The translations under genes and the position numbers were made by a program. A stretch of 64,000 nt of DNA, taken from positions 775,506 through 839,505 of the forward strand of contig NZ_MQUS01000001.1 of assembly GCF_001953885.1 (NCBI RefSeq). Direction: 5' to 3'. Below, one piece after another: positions 28,107 through 35,929 of the stretch. The notes beneath the pieces were generated by a model. The model was not told the DNA's origin and ran no database searches. It saw only the letters and a program-made list of their open reading frames with translations. Every line of letters starts with the position of its first letter. Positions within the stretch are counted from its first letter, which is position 1. The DNA is from Streptomyces sp. IMTB 2501 (GTDB lineage Bacteria > Actinomycetota > Actinomycetes > Streptomycetales > Streptomycetaceae).

Positions 28107-29063
28107 CTACAGAGGGTGTTCGCGCAGCCAGGCCAGGACCTGCTCGGCGTGCTCGTTCGGCGGGAAGACCGGGTAGAAGACATGCTCGATCACACCCGCG
28201 CGGAGGACGAGCGTCAACCGCTTGAACAGACGCATCCCTTCGACCTCGAACGCAGGCAGTCCGAGCGCGTCGGCAAGGCCGAGACCGGGGTCGGAGAGCA
28301 TGTCGAAGGGCAGCGAGAGGCGTTCCACGACCTCGCGTTGGTAGCCGGTGCCCTGGCTGGACAGCCCGTAGACACGGCCGGCACCGGCTTCGAGGAGGTC
28401 CTGGAAGTGGTCGCGGAAACCGCATGACTCGGGAGTGCAGCCCCGGGCACCGGGAATGGAGTTCCAGCCCTCCGGCAGGTCGGTGCCGGGCCGACCCGTG
28501 AGGGGGTAGACATAGACGACCGTGCGGCGCGGGCCCAACCCGTCCAGGCACACCGTACGCCCCGCCGTGTCGAGCAGGGCGAGACCCGGTACCTCCGTGC
28601 CCGGCAGATGGTCCGCCGCGCCGTCGTCCCCGGGGACCGGCAGGTCCGCGGGCAGTGTCAGATAGTCCATGGCTTCTGTGTCCTTCTTCTCGGGCGGTAC
28701 GACGCCGCTGCCCCGGTGGGCGGCGGCGTCGAGGTTGGCGATCAGCGTCGCGCGGCGGGCGCTCAGCGCCTCGATCCGCCCGGTCAGCTCGTCGATGGCC
28801 TCGCGGTAGCTCGCCAGCGAGGCGGGACAGTCGTCGGCGTACTCGCGTCCGGCCGCCAGGCACTTGAGAAAGGGCCGGGTGCGCTCGACGGGGATGCCCA
28901 GCCGGTGCAGTGTCCTGATCTCCTGTACGAGGCGTACGTCGTCCTCGTCGTAGTTCCGGTAGCCGTTGGGGAGGCGCTCGGGTGTGATCAACCCCAGCGA
29001 CTCGTAGTACCGCACCGCTTTGGTCGTCACGCCGGCCTGACGTGCCAGCTCGCTGATCCTCAT
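28107..29063 (-). CDS. MerR regulator fused to a PrxQ/BCP-type peroxiredoxin
   Basis: This single 318-residue chain combines two domains. Residues 1-70 are a MerR HTH (MRISELARQAGVTTKAVRYY, then NGYRNYDEDDVRLV). A dimerisation helix follows (residues 82-110), then a thioredoxin-fold domain (about 150-318) containing GCTPESCGFRDHFQDL. The peroxidatic Cys209 and resolving Cys214 have the C-x4-C spacing of BCP/PrxQ. Extra cysteines are at 68 and 79. ATG 29063 is chosen over GTG 29072 because GAGG lies 8 bases upstream of the ATG. It probably senses peroxide through the peroxiredoxin domain and transmits this to the HTH. Its own promoter has a MerR-type 19-bp spacer. Both halves are intact. Confidence 0.9.
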   Translation of the reverse strand: MRISELARQAGVTTKAVRYYESLGLITPERLPNGYRNYDEDDVRLVQEIRTLHRLGIPVERTRPFLKCLAAGREYADDCPASLASYREAIDELTGRIEALSARRATLIANLDAAAHRGSGVVPPEKKDTEAMDYLTLPADLPVPGDDGAADHLPGTEVPGLALLDTAGRTVCLDGLGPRRTVVYVYPLTGRPGTDLPEGWNSIPGARGCTPESCGFRDHFQDLLEAGAGRVYGLSSQGTGYQREVVERLSLPFDMLSDPGLGLADALGLPAFEVEGMRLFKRLTLVLRAGVIEHVFYPVFPPNEHAEQVLAWLREHPL

Positions 29064-29082
29064 GCCGTTCACCTCGCTCAGA

Positions 29083-29113
29083 CGCTAAACCCTGCCCTCG
29101 GGGGCAAGGTCAA
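29083..29113 (-). promoter_or_regulatory. MerR-type promoter with 19-bp spacer and internal dyad
   Basis: On the minus strand TTGACC (29108-29113) and TTAGCG (29083-29088) are separated by 19 bp. The spacer contains the dyad CCTTGCCC-CCGA-GGGCAGGG (one mismatch). This geometry is the hallmark of promoters that MerR proteins untwist to activate, so the fusion protein probably autoregulates. Confidence 0.65.
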
Positions 29114-29115
29114 GC

Positions 29116-29962
29116 CGTTGCGAGGCGGCCAGGTGGCCGAGGCATGTCCGTCCGCCGGGCGTGCTGTCAGGGGCGTGTCTTCTCCGGTGGCGCGGCGGCC
29201 GTGTCCGGGATTCGTTCGCGGAGCCGGCCCATGTCCTGGGCCATGGTCTTCGGGACGGTCTCTGTTCCACTCCTGGGCGAACCTGTCCGTGGCGCATGCG
29301 AATGCCTCGCGCAGCCGTCTTCGGAGGAACAGGAGGCCGACGGCGGCTGCGGGGCGAAGGACTGAGCGGCCACGGAGACAGGGCGAACTGCATCCCCCGA
29401 CGCCCGTACCCGCGCGGCCGGGGCACGGCACGCGGGGTCCCTCCGCGCACCGGTGCCCGACCCACGCCTCGAACGGAGTACCGGAGAATCTCCGCCCCGG
29501 GGCCGCCTGCCACCATGCGAGCAGATCGACACCGGCCTCACCGTGCGCTCGCCGCAGAGGCTCCCGGCGGCCGAGAAACCGTACGGACCCGCGTAGTTCG
29601 GCGGCTGTCGGGCGGCCGACAACTCGGGCGGCCGACAGCGTGGCGCGTGCCCGCCAGTGCCGTGACCGTGCCCTCGTCTCCGCTCATGTGTTCCAGGCGG
29701 ACCGACGGGTCGCTGCCCCAGCGCCACTCGATGATCCGCACCTGCTCGCGTTCCCGGTTCTGTCCGCCTCGGACACGCACGCGTACAGCGCGAACCAGGG
29801 CCGGGGCACGGACGTGACGGTGACCGAGTGGCTGATGCGGCTCATCGGAACCCGGTCGCCCGCACCACGGCGTGCGGAGGGGACCCGGCAGAGCGTGTGC
29901 GGGACATGCCGGCGGTCCTGCCGAGCTGCCCTGCCTCGGCCGCACCGGCCCGGGTGGCCCGG
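29116..29962. other. Gap with possible degraded coding remnants
   Basis: No intact gene is seen in about 850 bp. On the minus strand, two pairs of frames each give a plausible protein only if a frameshift is assumed. Near 29275, LRREAFACATDRFAQEWN-like sequence would continue as TVPKTMAQDMGRLRERIP. Near 29765, SRISHSVTVTSVPRPWFALY would continue as EREQVRIIEWRWGSDPSVRL. Codon bias supports former coding, but no family is recognised. Confidence 0.3.
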
Positions 29963-30361
29963 TCAGGAGGAGTCGCGCGCCAGTCGCTGGAGGACATCCA
30001 CGGCCCGCTCGGCCTGCTCGTGGGGCACGAAGAGGTGGTCGTGGTGGAAGCCGGCGACGACATTGCAGCTCAGGCCCGCGTCGGCGAGGGCGCGGGAGAC
30101 CGCGGCTGTCAGCCCCACCGCGGCCAGCGCGGAGTGCACCCGCAAGGTGATCCACGCGGCGACATAGTCGTACGCCATCCCCGCCCCGTCCGCCTCCGCC
30201 TGCGGCACGACGAGGGTCAGGCCCTCCTGCTCGGCGACCGTCACCACGGGGGTGACACCGGACGGCACGCCGCCCTCGGCCATGGTGAAGACATAGCGGC
30301 CCGGATTCAGCTCCGGACGCATGCCGCGGAGCAGTGTGTGCAGATCAGTCTCGCCGGTCAC
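29963..30361 (-). CDS. ACT-domain-containing protein
   Basis: The 132-residue protein starts at GTG 30361. It matches the ACT-7/DUF2241-type family: LHTLLRGMRPELNPGRYVFT at residues 7-26, then TLVVPQAEADGAGM and ITLRVHSALAAVGLTAAVSR, then LADAGLSCNVVAGFHHDHLFVP. These domains bind amino acids or related small molecules; the ligand is not known. It lies 103 bp downstream of the erythromycin-esterase-family gene on the same strand. Confidence 0.88.
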   Translation of the reverse strand: MTGETDLHTLLRGMRPELNPGRYVFTMAEGGVPSGVTPVVTVAEQEGLTLVVPQAEADGAGMAYDYVAAWITLRVHSALAAVGLTAAVSRALADAGLSCNVVAGFHHDHLFVPHEQAERAVDVLQRLARDSS

Positions 30362-30464
30362 GGACCCAGACTACGGGCCACCGGGCCGCCCGCCTCGGAG
30401 GCGAGCGGTGACGTTCACGTGTGTGGCCCGGCGGCTCACATCGGGCCTGGCCTCCGCGCCGCCG

Positions 30465-31628
30465 TCAGGTGCGCGCGGTCGTGCCGTCGCTGAGGTGCAG
30501 GACCGCGTCCACCGCGTCGAGCGTGGCCCGGTCGAGCGGGAAATAGCCCTGCCTGGGGTGGGTGTCCGTCCGTGTGCGGGCGGCGGGGGCCCTGGTGGAC
30601 GTCGTGACCGCGGTGGCCGCTTCCAGGCCCCATGTGGTGATACGGCGCTGGAGGCGGTCCTCGTAGGTGTCCGGAGCCGGGTCGCGCAGCCCGAGGGCCT
30701 CGCTGCGGCCCAGGCTGCCGATGACACAGACGTACCGCTCGCCCAGCAGGGAGCCCACGACGGCACCGGCGCCGGACCAGTCGGCGGCCAGGTCGCCCAG
30801 GCGCCAGATGCACAGGTTCCGTTGCAGATGGAGGTTGTGCGCGAAGACCAGGGTCGCGCCCCGAGCTTGCTCGATGCTGCGGATGTCCAAGAGGTTCTGG
30901 GCCATGAGCGCGTCCCGGGCGGCGAGCAGACCGGCTATCCGGAGGCTTGCTTCGAGGGGCTGTGCGGACTGCTTGTGGTAGCGCAGCAGGCCGAGGCCGG
31001 CGGTGAGGTGGGTCCGGGCCCTGAACCACGCGTCGCGGGAGGTCGCCGCGATCAGTTCCGGGGCCCGTGAGTACAGCGCGTTGAGCATGTCGTCGGCGAG
31101 CGACCGCAGCCGCTCGGCCTCGGCCGAGGCGCCGGGCGACATCGCGGCGTCCAGGACCGCCTCCTCGCGGCTCCAACGGGCGTCGTCGCCGGTGAGGCCC
31201 GCGATGTCGAGGTCGAGTGCCAGATAGTCCCGGGCGTGTTCCAGATAGGGCCGCGGGCTGGGTGCGCTGGTGTTCTCCGTCGGCGCGTCGAAGCCGTGGA
31301 AGGCCAGTCGCTGCCTCGGCGGCCGGTCCTCGTTGTACTCGCGCATCCAGCTGACCAGCCGCCGGTTGGCGTCCTGGCCTCCCCAGCCGTGGGGGAAGCC
31401 TTCGCGCATGACCGTGTCCAGGCTGCCGGTTCCCTCCTGGACGTAGTCGTTCACGGCGAGGGCGGCCACGCGGTCGATCTCGTGGGCGATGGAGCGGAAG
31501 CCGTGCTCGACCAGCTGGGCGAACAGTTCGTTCCGTACCCGGCCGAAGGCCGGTTCCTGATGTGTCGGCTCACCCAGCGCCAAGAGATCGCATGACGGGG
31601 TCACGAAGTCGCGTATGTCCTGACTCAT
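30465..31628 (-). CDS. Erythromycin esterase family protein
   Basis: The 387-residue protein starts at Met 31628 (MSQDIRDFVTPSCDLLALGEPTHQEPAF). The family motif LGEPTHQEPAF, a central IAHEID, REYNEDRPPRQRLAFHGFDA and FAHNLHLQRN carry the conserved Glu and His residues of the Ere/succinoglycan-biosynthesis-associated family. Some members hydrolyse macrolide lactones, but many are not resistance enzymes, so the substrate is unproved. It is divergent from a double-MerR regulator, with an 11-bp inverted repeat between them. Confidence 0.88.
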   Translation of the reverse strand: MSQDIRDFVTPSCDLLALGEPTHQEPAFGRVRNELFAQLVEHGFRSIAHEIDRVAALAVNDYVQEGTGSLDTVMREGFPHGWGGQDANRRLVSWMREYNEDRPPRQRLAFHGFDAPTENTSAPSPRPYLEHARDYLALDLDIAGLTGDDARWSREEAVLDAAMSPGASAEAERLRSLADDMLNALYSRAPELIAATSRDAWFRARTHLTAGLGLLRYHKQSAQPLEASLRIAGLLAARDALMAQNLLDIRSIEQARGATLVFAHNLHLQRNLCIWRLGDLAADWSGAGAVVGSLLGERYVCVIGSLGRSEALGLRDPAPDTYEDRLQRRITTWGLEAATAVTTSTRAPAARTRTDTHPRQGYFPLDRATLDAVDAVLHLSDGTTART

Positions 31629-31656
31629 GAACCTCAATCGTATCCTTGAAAGATCA

Positions 31657-31729
31657 GTTGAGACTTTGCAGCGGCCACAGTGCGCAGATGCAGCCACTCC
31701 GAGGAACAGGCCTGCGGTAAAGTCTCAAC
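31657..31729. promoter_or_regulatory. Widely spaced 11-bp inverted repeat, probable operator
   Basis: GTTGAGACTTT (31657-31667) is a perfect inverse of AAAGTCTCAAC (31719-31729), 51 bp apart. The right arm ends 2 bases before the GTG start of the double-MerR gene. The left arm is 28 bp upstream of the divergent esterase start. This is consistent with two operator half-sites and looping or bridging by the two-headed regulator. Confidence 0.6.
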
Positions 31730-31731
31730 CG

Positions 31732-32466
31732 GTGATCACCTTGCGACCGACCGACCTCGCGCGCGGGCACGGCATCTCGACCCAGGCGGTGCGCAACTAC
31801 GAGCGGCACGGATTCATCCCGCCCGCCGAGCGCACCCCCAGCGGCTACCGGATCTACACCGAGGTGCACGCGGCCGCCCTCCGCGCCTACCTCTCGCTCG
31901 TCCCGGCGTACGGCTACGCGGCCGGCGGCCAGATCATGACCGCACTCCACCGGGACGACCTCGACGAGGCCCTGACGCTCATCGACCGCGGGCACAGTCA
32001 GCTGTTGCGCGACCGGGACACTCTCGATGCCGTGCGCACAGCGGTGCGGCACCTGACGGCGGAGTCCGAGGTCGCCCCGGTCCCGGCCCCGGACGCGGGG
32101 ACCCGCACCGTCGGCGAACTCGCGCACCAACTCGGTGTCACGCCGGCGACCCTGCGCAACTGGGAAAACGCGGGCATCCTCTCGCCCGCCCGGGACCGGG
32201 CCACCGGATACCGTGTCTTCCACGCCGACGACATCCGTGACGCCGAGCTGGCGCACCTCCTGCGACGCGGGGGCTATCCGCTCGACCACATCGCCACCGT
32301 GGTCCAGCAGGTCCGCACGGCCGGCGGCACGGACGCCCTCGCCGCCTCTCTGGACGCCTGGCAGCGCAAACTCACCACGCAGGGCCGCGCCATGCTGCAC
32401 GCGGCCACGCACCTCAGCGCGTACCTGAAGCACCTCGACACCGACAACCGGACCGACCCCCGCTGA
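31732..32466 (+). CDS. MerR-type regulator with two HTH domains in one chain
   Basis: The 244-residue protein starts at GTG 31732. The first MerR HTH occupies residues 1-70 (TDLARGHGISTQAVRNYERHG, then PSGYRIYTEVH). A linker follows, then a second HTH at about 125-195 (TVGELAHQLGVTPATLRNWENAG, then ATGYRVFHADD). Such tandem-headed regulators exist in actinobacteria (the TioE-like annotation is recalled but not checked). The right arm of an 11-bp inverted repeat lies against its start codon. It is divergent from the erythromycin-esterase-family gene, which it likely controls. Confidence 0.88.
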   Translation: MITLRPTDLARGHGISTQAVRNYERHGFIPPAERTPSGYRIYTEVHAAALRAYLSLVPAYGYAAGGQIMTALHRDDLDEALTLIDRGHSQLLRDRDTLDAVRTAVRHLTAESEVAPVPAPDAGTRTVGELAHQLGVTPATLRNWENAGILSPARDRATGYRVFHADDIRDAELAHLLRRGGYPLDHIATVVQQVRTAGGTDALAASLDAWQRKLTTQGRAMLHAATHLSAYLKHLDTDNRTDPR

Positions 32467-32553
32467 GTCATACGGCAGGTGCTGTGGCGGCGGGACGTCA
32501 CCATCGCGGCCACAGCCAACCGAACCCCCTTACCACTGAGCCAAGTTGATGCG

Positions 32554-33393
32554 ATGCGCTTCGCTTTCAAGACATCGCCGCAGGGCACCGCATGGGAGGC
32601 CATGCTCGACGTGTGGCGGGCGGGCGACGAGATCGAGATCTTCGAGTCCGGATGGACCTCCGACCACTTCCAGGCCATGCACGGCACCAGCCCGACCACC
32701 CCGCGCCTGGAGGGCTGGATCACTCTGGCCGCACTGGCCCAGGCCACCCGGCGCCTGCGCCTGGGCACGCTGGTCACCGGTATCCACTATCGGCACCCGG
32801 CGGTCCTCGCCAACATGGCCGCGACCCTCGACGTCATCTCCCACGGCCGGCTGGAACTCGGCATCGGAACAGGCTGGAACGAAGAGGAGTCCCGTGCCTA
32901 CGGCATCGAGCTGGGCACACCGCGGCAACGCAGCGACCGCTTCGAGGAGGCCTGCGCCGTGCTCACCGGCCTGCTCGGCCCGGAGCAGACCACCACCTTC
33001 AAGGGCGCGTACTACGAGCTGACGGACGCACGCTGCAACCCGAGGCCCGTCCAGCGCCCTCATCCGCCGCTGTGCATCGGCGGCAGCGGGGAGAAGCGCA
33101 CGCTGCGGACCGTCGCGCGGTTCGCCCAGCACTGGAACTTCGACACCGGAACGCCCGCCCCGTTCCGCAGGGCACGCCAGGTGCTGTCCGAGCACTGTGG
33201 CCGCATCGGGCGCGACCCTGCGGAGATCCGTCTGTCGGCCCAGGTCCGGCACACCGGCGACCCCGCCGAAACGGCCGCGAGCGCCGCCTCCTTCGCCGCG
33301 GAGGGCGCCGAACTGGCGATCGTCCACCTTCCGTTGCCGTACTCACCCCAGGTTCTGGAGTCCCTGGCCCACGAGCTGGCGACGGTTTCGTGA
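32554..33393 (+). CDS. LLM class flavin-dependent oxidoreductase
   Basis: The 279-residue protein starts at ATG 32554 (MRFAFKTSPQGTAWEAMLDV). It has the luciferase-like barrel motifs TSDHF.AMHG, TRRLRLGTLVTGIHYRHPAVLA, VISHGRLELGIGTGWNEEES and HPPLCIGGSGEKRTL. These proteins use F420 or FMN; TSDHF and the actinobacterial context favour F420. The substrate cannot be told. The gene is 87 bp downstream of the double-MerR gene on the same strand. Confidence 0.92.
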   Translation: MRFAFKTSPQGTAWEAMLDVWRAGDEIEIFESGWTSDHFQAMHGTSPTTPRLEGWITLAALAQATRRLRLGTLVTGIHYRHPAVLANMAATLDVISHGRLELGIGTGWNEEESRAYGIELGTPRQRSDRFEEACAVLTGLLGPEQTTTFKGAYYELTDARCNPRPVQRPHPPLCIGGSGEKRTLRTVARFAQHWNFDTGTPAPFRRARQVLSEHCGRIGRDPAEIRLSAQVRHTGDPAETAASAASFAAEGAELAIVHLPLPYSPQVLESLAHELATVS

Positions 33394-33438
33394 GCGGGAG
33401 GGCTTCGGAGAGATCGGGGGGCCGGTACTCTGCGCCGG

Positions 33439-33975
33439 ATGAGAGTCGGTACCGAACAGACCCGGCTGGTGGTGCTGCGTGGCAACAGCGCCTCGGGCAA
33501 GTCGTCCGTCGCGGCCGGTGTCCGTGACCGTTTCGGCCGTGGACTCGCCCTGGTGGAGCAGGACCATCTGCGCCGGATCGTACTGCGGGAGCGGGACCTG
33601 CCGGGTGCGGCGAACATCGGCCTGATCGACACCGTCGCCCGGTACGCCCTGGACGCCGGCTATCACGTGCTGGTGGAGGGCATCCTGTACGCCGACCGCT
33701 ACGGCGACATGCTCGCCCGGCTGCGCGTCGACCACCGGGGGCCGACCCACGGTTACTACCTCGATGTGCCGTTCGACGAGACCCTCGCCCGCCATGCGAC
33801 CAAGTCGTTCGCCGGCCATGTGGGCGAGGCCGACCTGCGGGACTGGTACCGGAGGCGTGACCTGCTGCCCGGGGGAGTGGAGACGGTCATCGGCGCCGAC
33901 AGCTCGCTGACGGAGACGGTCGACCACATCATGCGCGACACGGGGCTGGCCGGCCTTCCGCCGCTGGACATCTGA
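33439..33975 (+). CDS. P-loop kinase (AAA/zeta-like)
   Basis: The 178-residue protein has an intact Walker A (LRGNSASGKSSVA, residues 13-25). VEQDHLRRIVLRERDLP and a VEGILYADRYGDML motif follow, typical of small nucleotide or nucleoside-type kinases related to the zeta-toxin/AAA kinase group. There is no partner antitoxin nearby. Unlike the decayed P-loop gene at 17747, this copy has the Walker lysine. The substrate is unknown. Confidence 0.85.
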   Translation: MRVGTEQTRLVVLRGNSASGKSSVAAGVRDRFGRGLALVEQDHLRRIVLRERDLPGAANIGLIDTVARYALDAGYHVLVEGILYADRYGDMLARLRVDHRGPTHGYYLDVPFDETLARHATKSFAGHVGEADLRDWYRRRDLLPGGVETVIGADSSLTETVDHIMRDTGLAGLPPLDI

Positions 33976-34203
33976 CACAGCCCGCGTGGTCGGCACGGCC
34001 CGGCCCGATCTCTCACGGGCACATGCCCGTACGGTGTGTGTCCGGCGGGGGACCGGGCCGAGTCGCCGGGACCCGCCCTGATGCGGGCCCCTGGCGATCG
34101 GCGTCCACGGCCCGGGCGCCGAGCCCGGCGATGTACCGACCGCCCGCGTCCGGCCGCAGAGCACCCGGTCCCCTGGAAGGCTGTCCGCTGCTGTACCGCT
34201 GGC

Positions 34204-34244
34204 CCCGGCTGGAGGTACCCATTCGCGCCGGCCCTCCAGCCGGG
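34204..34244. terminator. Bidirectional hairpin terminator
   Basis: CCCGGCTGGAGG (34204-34215) pairs perfectly with CCTCCAGCCGGG (34233-34244) around a 17-base loop. It lies between the convergent P-loop kinase and epimerase genes, 6 bases before the latter's stop. Confidence 0.7.
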
Positions 34245-34250
34245 ATCCCG

Positions 34251-35174
34251 TCAGGCGCCGGTGGCCGGAACGGTGAAGTAGTGCCCCTTGTCCAGGTCTT
34301 CGAGGAGATCCGGGTGGGTCGGCGTCCAGCCCAGCAGTTCGCGGGTCAGGGTGCTCGATGCCGGGACGTCGATGCCGAGGAAGTCGGCCAGCCAGGTGAA
34401 GTGCTCAGGCGCCGCCTCCGGAGCCACGGAGACCACCGGCACATCGAGATGCCGGCCGATCACCTCGGCCACGTCACGGATCGTGACGCCCTCCTCCGCG
34501 ACACCGTGCAGCACCGAACCGGCCGGGGCCTGCTCGGCCGCGAGGCGGAACAGCCGCGCGGCGTCGCGGCGGTGGACGGCCGGCCAGCGGTTGGCGCCGT
34601 CGCCGATGTAGCCGGAGACGCCTTTGGCGCGGGCGATGGCGACCAGCATCGCCATGAAGCCGTTGTCTCCGTCGCCGTGGCAGGTCGGCGAGAGCCGCAC
34701 CACGGACGAGCGGATGCCGCGTGAGGCGAACGAGAGCACCTCCTGTGCGGTGGTCGCCCGGATCGCGATCGGCGAGTCGAAGTGCGCGGGCATGTCCCGC
34801 TCGGTCGCCACCCGACCGGGGGCGAGTCCGGCCAGGCCGGAGGCGAGGACGAAGGGCCGGCCGGTGCCGGCGAGCGCCTCGCCGAAAGTGTCGACGGCGC
34901 GCCGGTCGGCCTCGGCGGCGCCCTTGAAATCGCCGCTGAAGGCGGTGTCGTGTTTGAAGGCGAGGTGGATCACCCCGTCCGACGCGGCGGCCGCGTCCCG
35001 CAGGATGTCGAGGTTGTCGACGGTGCCGCGGACGACCTCGGCGCCCGCCGCGGTGAGCGCGGTGGCGGAGGCGTCGGAGCGGGCGAGCCCGGCGACCTGG
35101 TGTCCCGCTTCGATGAGCTGGGGTACGAGGGCGGATCCGATCCAGCCGGAGGCGCCGGTGACGAAGATGCGCAT
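34251..35174 (-). CDS. NAD-dependent epimerase/dehydratase family protein
   Basis: The 307-residue extended SDR starts at Met 35174 after GAGG. The N-terminal Rossmann site is IFVTGASGWIGSALVPQL (residues 3-20). VIHLAFKHDTAF, LASGLAGL and WPAVHRRDAARLFRLA are typical of the atypical SDRs with a shifted Tyr. Probable NAD(P)H-dependent oxidoreductase; the substrate is unknown. It is divergent from a TetR gene, and two near-identical operator-like repeats lie between them. Confidence 0.9.
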   Translation of the reverse strand: MRIFVTGASGWIGSALVPQLIEAGHQVAGLARSDASATALTAAGAEVVRGTVDNLDILRDAAAASDGVIHLAFKHDTAFSGDFKGAAEADRRAVDTFGEALAGTGRPFVLASGLAGLAPGRVATERDMPAHFDSPIAIRATTAQEVLSFASRGIRSSVVRLSPTCHGDGDNGFMAMLVAIARAKGVSGYIGDGANRWPAVHRRDAARLFRLAAEQAPAGSVLHGVAEEGVTIRDVAEVIGRHLDVPVVSVAPEAAPEHFTWLADFLGIDVPASSTLTRELLGWTPTHPDLLEDLDKGHYFTVPATGA

Positions 35175-35192
35175 GGGAGACCTCAGAGAGTC

Positions 35193-35239
35193 GATGTCAG
35201 TCACTGTCGTAGACGGTACACCCGATGTCAGTCCCTGTC
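35193..35239. promoter_or_regulatory. Duplicated TetR operator-like sites
   Basis: GATGTCAGTCACTGTC (35193-35208) and GATGTCAGTCCCTGTC (35224-35239) are 15-of-16 identical direct repeats with a 31-bp period, about three helical turns. Each is also an imperfect palindrome (GTCAG-TNC-CTGTC). They occupy the divergent promoter region of the epimerase and TetR genes. Confidence 0.65.
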
Positions 35240-35257
35240 ATCACGTAAGATCTCCGC

Positions 35258-35824
35258 ATGGGTAGATGGGAGCCGGACGCGCGCGGACGCCTGGCGAAGG
35301 CCGCGCTGGCGCTCTATGCCGAGCGCGGGTACGAGCAGACCACCGTGGCCGAGATCGCCAAGCGGGCCGGGCTCACGGAGCGGACCTTCTTCCGGCACTA
35401 CGCCGACAAGCGCGAGGTGCTCTTCGCCGGCTCCGGTGAGCTGGAGGAACTGTTCGTGCGGTCGGTCGCCGACGCCCCGGATTCCGTGGCGACGCTGGAC
35501 GCGCTGACGGTCGGCCTGGACGCCGTCGCCGAGTTGTTCGCCGACCGGCGTGAGTTCGCGCGCCGGCGGCACGCCGTGATCACGGCCAATGCGGAACTGC
35601 AGGAACGCGAGCTGATCAAGCTCGCCTCGCTGGCGGCCGCGCTCACCGGCACCCTGCGCGGCCGCGGTGTCGCCGAACCGGCCGCGAGCCTGGCCGCCGA
35701 GGCGGCGGTCGCCGTCTTCAAGATCGCCTTCGAGCGCTGGATCGCTCCGGACGAGGAACGCCCGATGCCGCAGCTGATAAGGGAGTCACTGGCCGAACTC
35801 AAGGCCGTGACCTCGGGCGCCTAG
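35258..35824 (+). CDS. TetR family transcriptional regulator
   Basis: The 188-residue protein has its HTH at residues 10-55 (RLAKAALALYAERGYEQTTV, then AEIAKRAGLTERTFFRHYADKRE) and a helical sensor domain of AcrR type. It is divergent from the NAD-dependent epimerase gene. Two 16-bp operator-like repeats sit immediately upstream, so it most likely represses both its own gene and the epimerase gene. Confidence 0.93.
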   Translation: MGRWEPDARGRLAKAALALYAERGYEQTTVAEIAKRAGLTERTFFRHYADKREVLFAGSGELEELFVRSVADAPDSVATLDALTVGLDAVAELFADRREFARRRHAVITANAELQERELIKLASLAAALTGTLRGRGVAEPAASLAAEAAVAVFKIAFERWIAPDEERPMPQLIRESLAELKAVTSGA

Positions 35825-35877
35825 GGCTCGCCCAGGGCTTGTCCGGCCGACGCGGCCCCATCCTTCCTGGCTGCGCC

Positions 35878-35905
35878 GAACTGCCCTGTCGCCGCAGGGC
35901 AGTTC
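35878..35905. terminator. Strong bidirectional hairpin terminator
   Basis: GAACTGCCCTG (35878-35888) pairs perfectly with CAGGGCAGTTC (35895-35905) around a 6-base loop. It lies between the convergent TetR and glycoside hydrolase genes. Confidence 0.8.
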
Positions 35906-35929
35906 CGCCGTTCGTTCGCGGCGAGGCCG

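Noticed and set aside
30465..31628. Erythromycin-esterase family gene as a macrolide resistance determinant
   Set aside because: The family is broad and most members are not resistance enzymes; nothing in the sequence proves macrolide hydrolysis.
32515..32552. tRNA-like D-arm (TGGCTCAGTGGTAAGG on the minus strand)
   Set aside because: Only the D-loop consensus resembles a tRNA; the D-stem does not pair and no anticodon or T-arm follows. Probably chance, or a very short remnant.
33439..33975. P-loop kinase as a zeta toxin of a toxin-antitoxin pair
   Set aside because: No adjacent small antitoxin gene; neighbouring starts are ordinary metabolic genes.
34013..34222. Possible small minus-strand gene between the P-loop kinase and the epimerase
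   Set aside because: No ribosome-binding site, low-complexity composition, and it overlaps the convergent region ahead of a perfect terminator hairpin.
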